A stretch of 34,359 nt of DNA from contig JACDNZ010000019.1 of NCBI GenBank assembly GCA_017656345.1, positions 1 to 34,359 on the forward strand, in the 5' to 3' direction. The stretch is from Thermosipho sp. (in: thermotogales) (GTDB lineage Bacteria > Thermotogota > Thermotogae > Thermotogales > Fervidobacteriaceae). The translations under genes and the position numbers were made by a program. The notes beneath the pieces were generated by a model that was not told the DNA's origin, searched no databases, and saw nothing but the letters and a program-made list of their open reading frames with translations. Shown here piece after piece: positions 34,307-34,359 of this stretch (within the stretch, counting starts at the first letter, position 1; each line of letters begins with the position of its first letter).

Positions 34307-34359
34307 GGAGGCGTGTTCCGAATTGGCTAAGGGGCCGGTCTTGAAAACCGGTGGGGGTT
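34307..34359 (+). tRNA. tRNA-Ser (UGA), 3' part cut by window edge
   Basis: Begins GGAGGCG, with an anticodon stem CCGGT (34335-34339) and ACCGG (34347-34351) around CTTGAAA; the anticodon is TGA at 34342-34344. The start of a variable arm (TGGGGGTT) reaches the edge. The D arm (TTCCGAATTGGCTAAGGGG) looks about two bases longer than the Thermotoga form I recall. The T arm and 3' acceptor strand are outside. Confidence 0.92.

Overview
The window looks like chromosomal DNA from a thermophilic member of the Thermotogota, most probably Thermosipho or a close relative. It is strongly AT-rich, roughly 30% G+C by eye. Gene content and individual proteins closely resemble what I remember of Thermotoga maritima families: a 280-residue RNase Z beginning MNIIG, a small cupin with the ETCYFLEG and GLRCKWKV motifs, a MIP18/SufT protein next to PrmC, and a cyclodeaminase-like protein. 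TTG and GTG starts are common, genes overlap or abut, and no gap without a gene exceeds 300 bases. The longest is about 185 bases (55-239) and holds promoters only.

Layout: (1) 1-54 is a tRNA-Glu cut by the left edge. It is divergent from a NYN/PIN-type ribonuclease gene (240-1163). (2) 1164-13922 is one compact leftward run of 14 genes. Read from its promoter near 13960 they are: DUF368 membrane protein, cupin, cyclodeaminase-like protein, tgt, a secreted or outer-sheath beta-rich protein, pyrR, glmM, a SufT-like protein, prmC, rplI, RNase Z, a metallophosphoesterase, a DHH-CBS-tRNA nucleotidyltransferase, and a TolB-like propeller. (3) 14032-16144 runs rightward: tRNA-Ser(GGA), a hairpin, rimP, nusA and a Fur-family regulator. 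(4) 20635 down to 16048 runs leftward: a winged-helix/Rossmann regulator, an MnhB-like membrane subunit, lgt, apgM and comEC. comEC overlaps the fur 3' end by 97 bases. (5) 20704-34298 is a rightward run: nadE, nfo, patatin, a degenerate patatin, an LptA/OstA-like protein, miaA, dnaX, pilT, prfA, upp, rho, a SLC13/ArsB-type permease, a LolA-like secreted protein and a YqeG-family HAD phosphatase. It ends in tRNA-Ser(UGA), cut by the right edge.

The main themes are tRNA and translation (three tRNAs, RNase Z, CCA-type nucleotidyltransferase, Tgt, MiaA, L9, RimP, PrmC with its substrate RF1), transcription termination (NusA, Rho), nucleotide and NAD metabolism (PyrR, Upp, NadE), and envelope proteins (Lgt, GlmM, LptA-, LolA- and LpxH-like proteins).

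Most of the window is housekeeping. The points most worth a second look are regulatory or paralogous. They are: an inverted repeat made of two back-to-back extended -10 boxes between an NAD-binding-type regulator and NAD synthetase; two terminator-like hairpins inside comEC; a tandem patatin/pseudo-patatin pair; a metallophosphoesterase embedded between RNase Z and the CCA-type enzyme; and a tRNA placed upstream of rimP-nusA, as in the E. coli metY operon. All functional statements come from reading the sequence and from memory of families; no database search was run.
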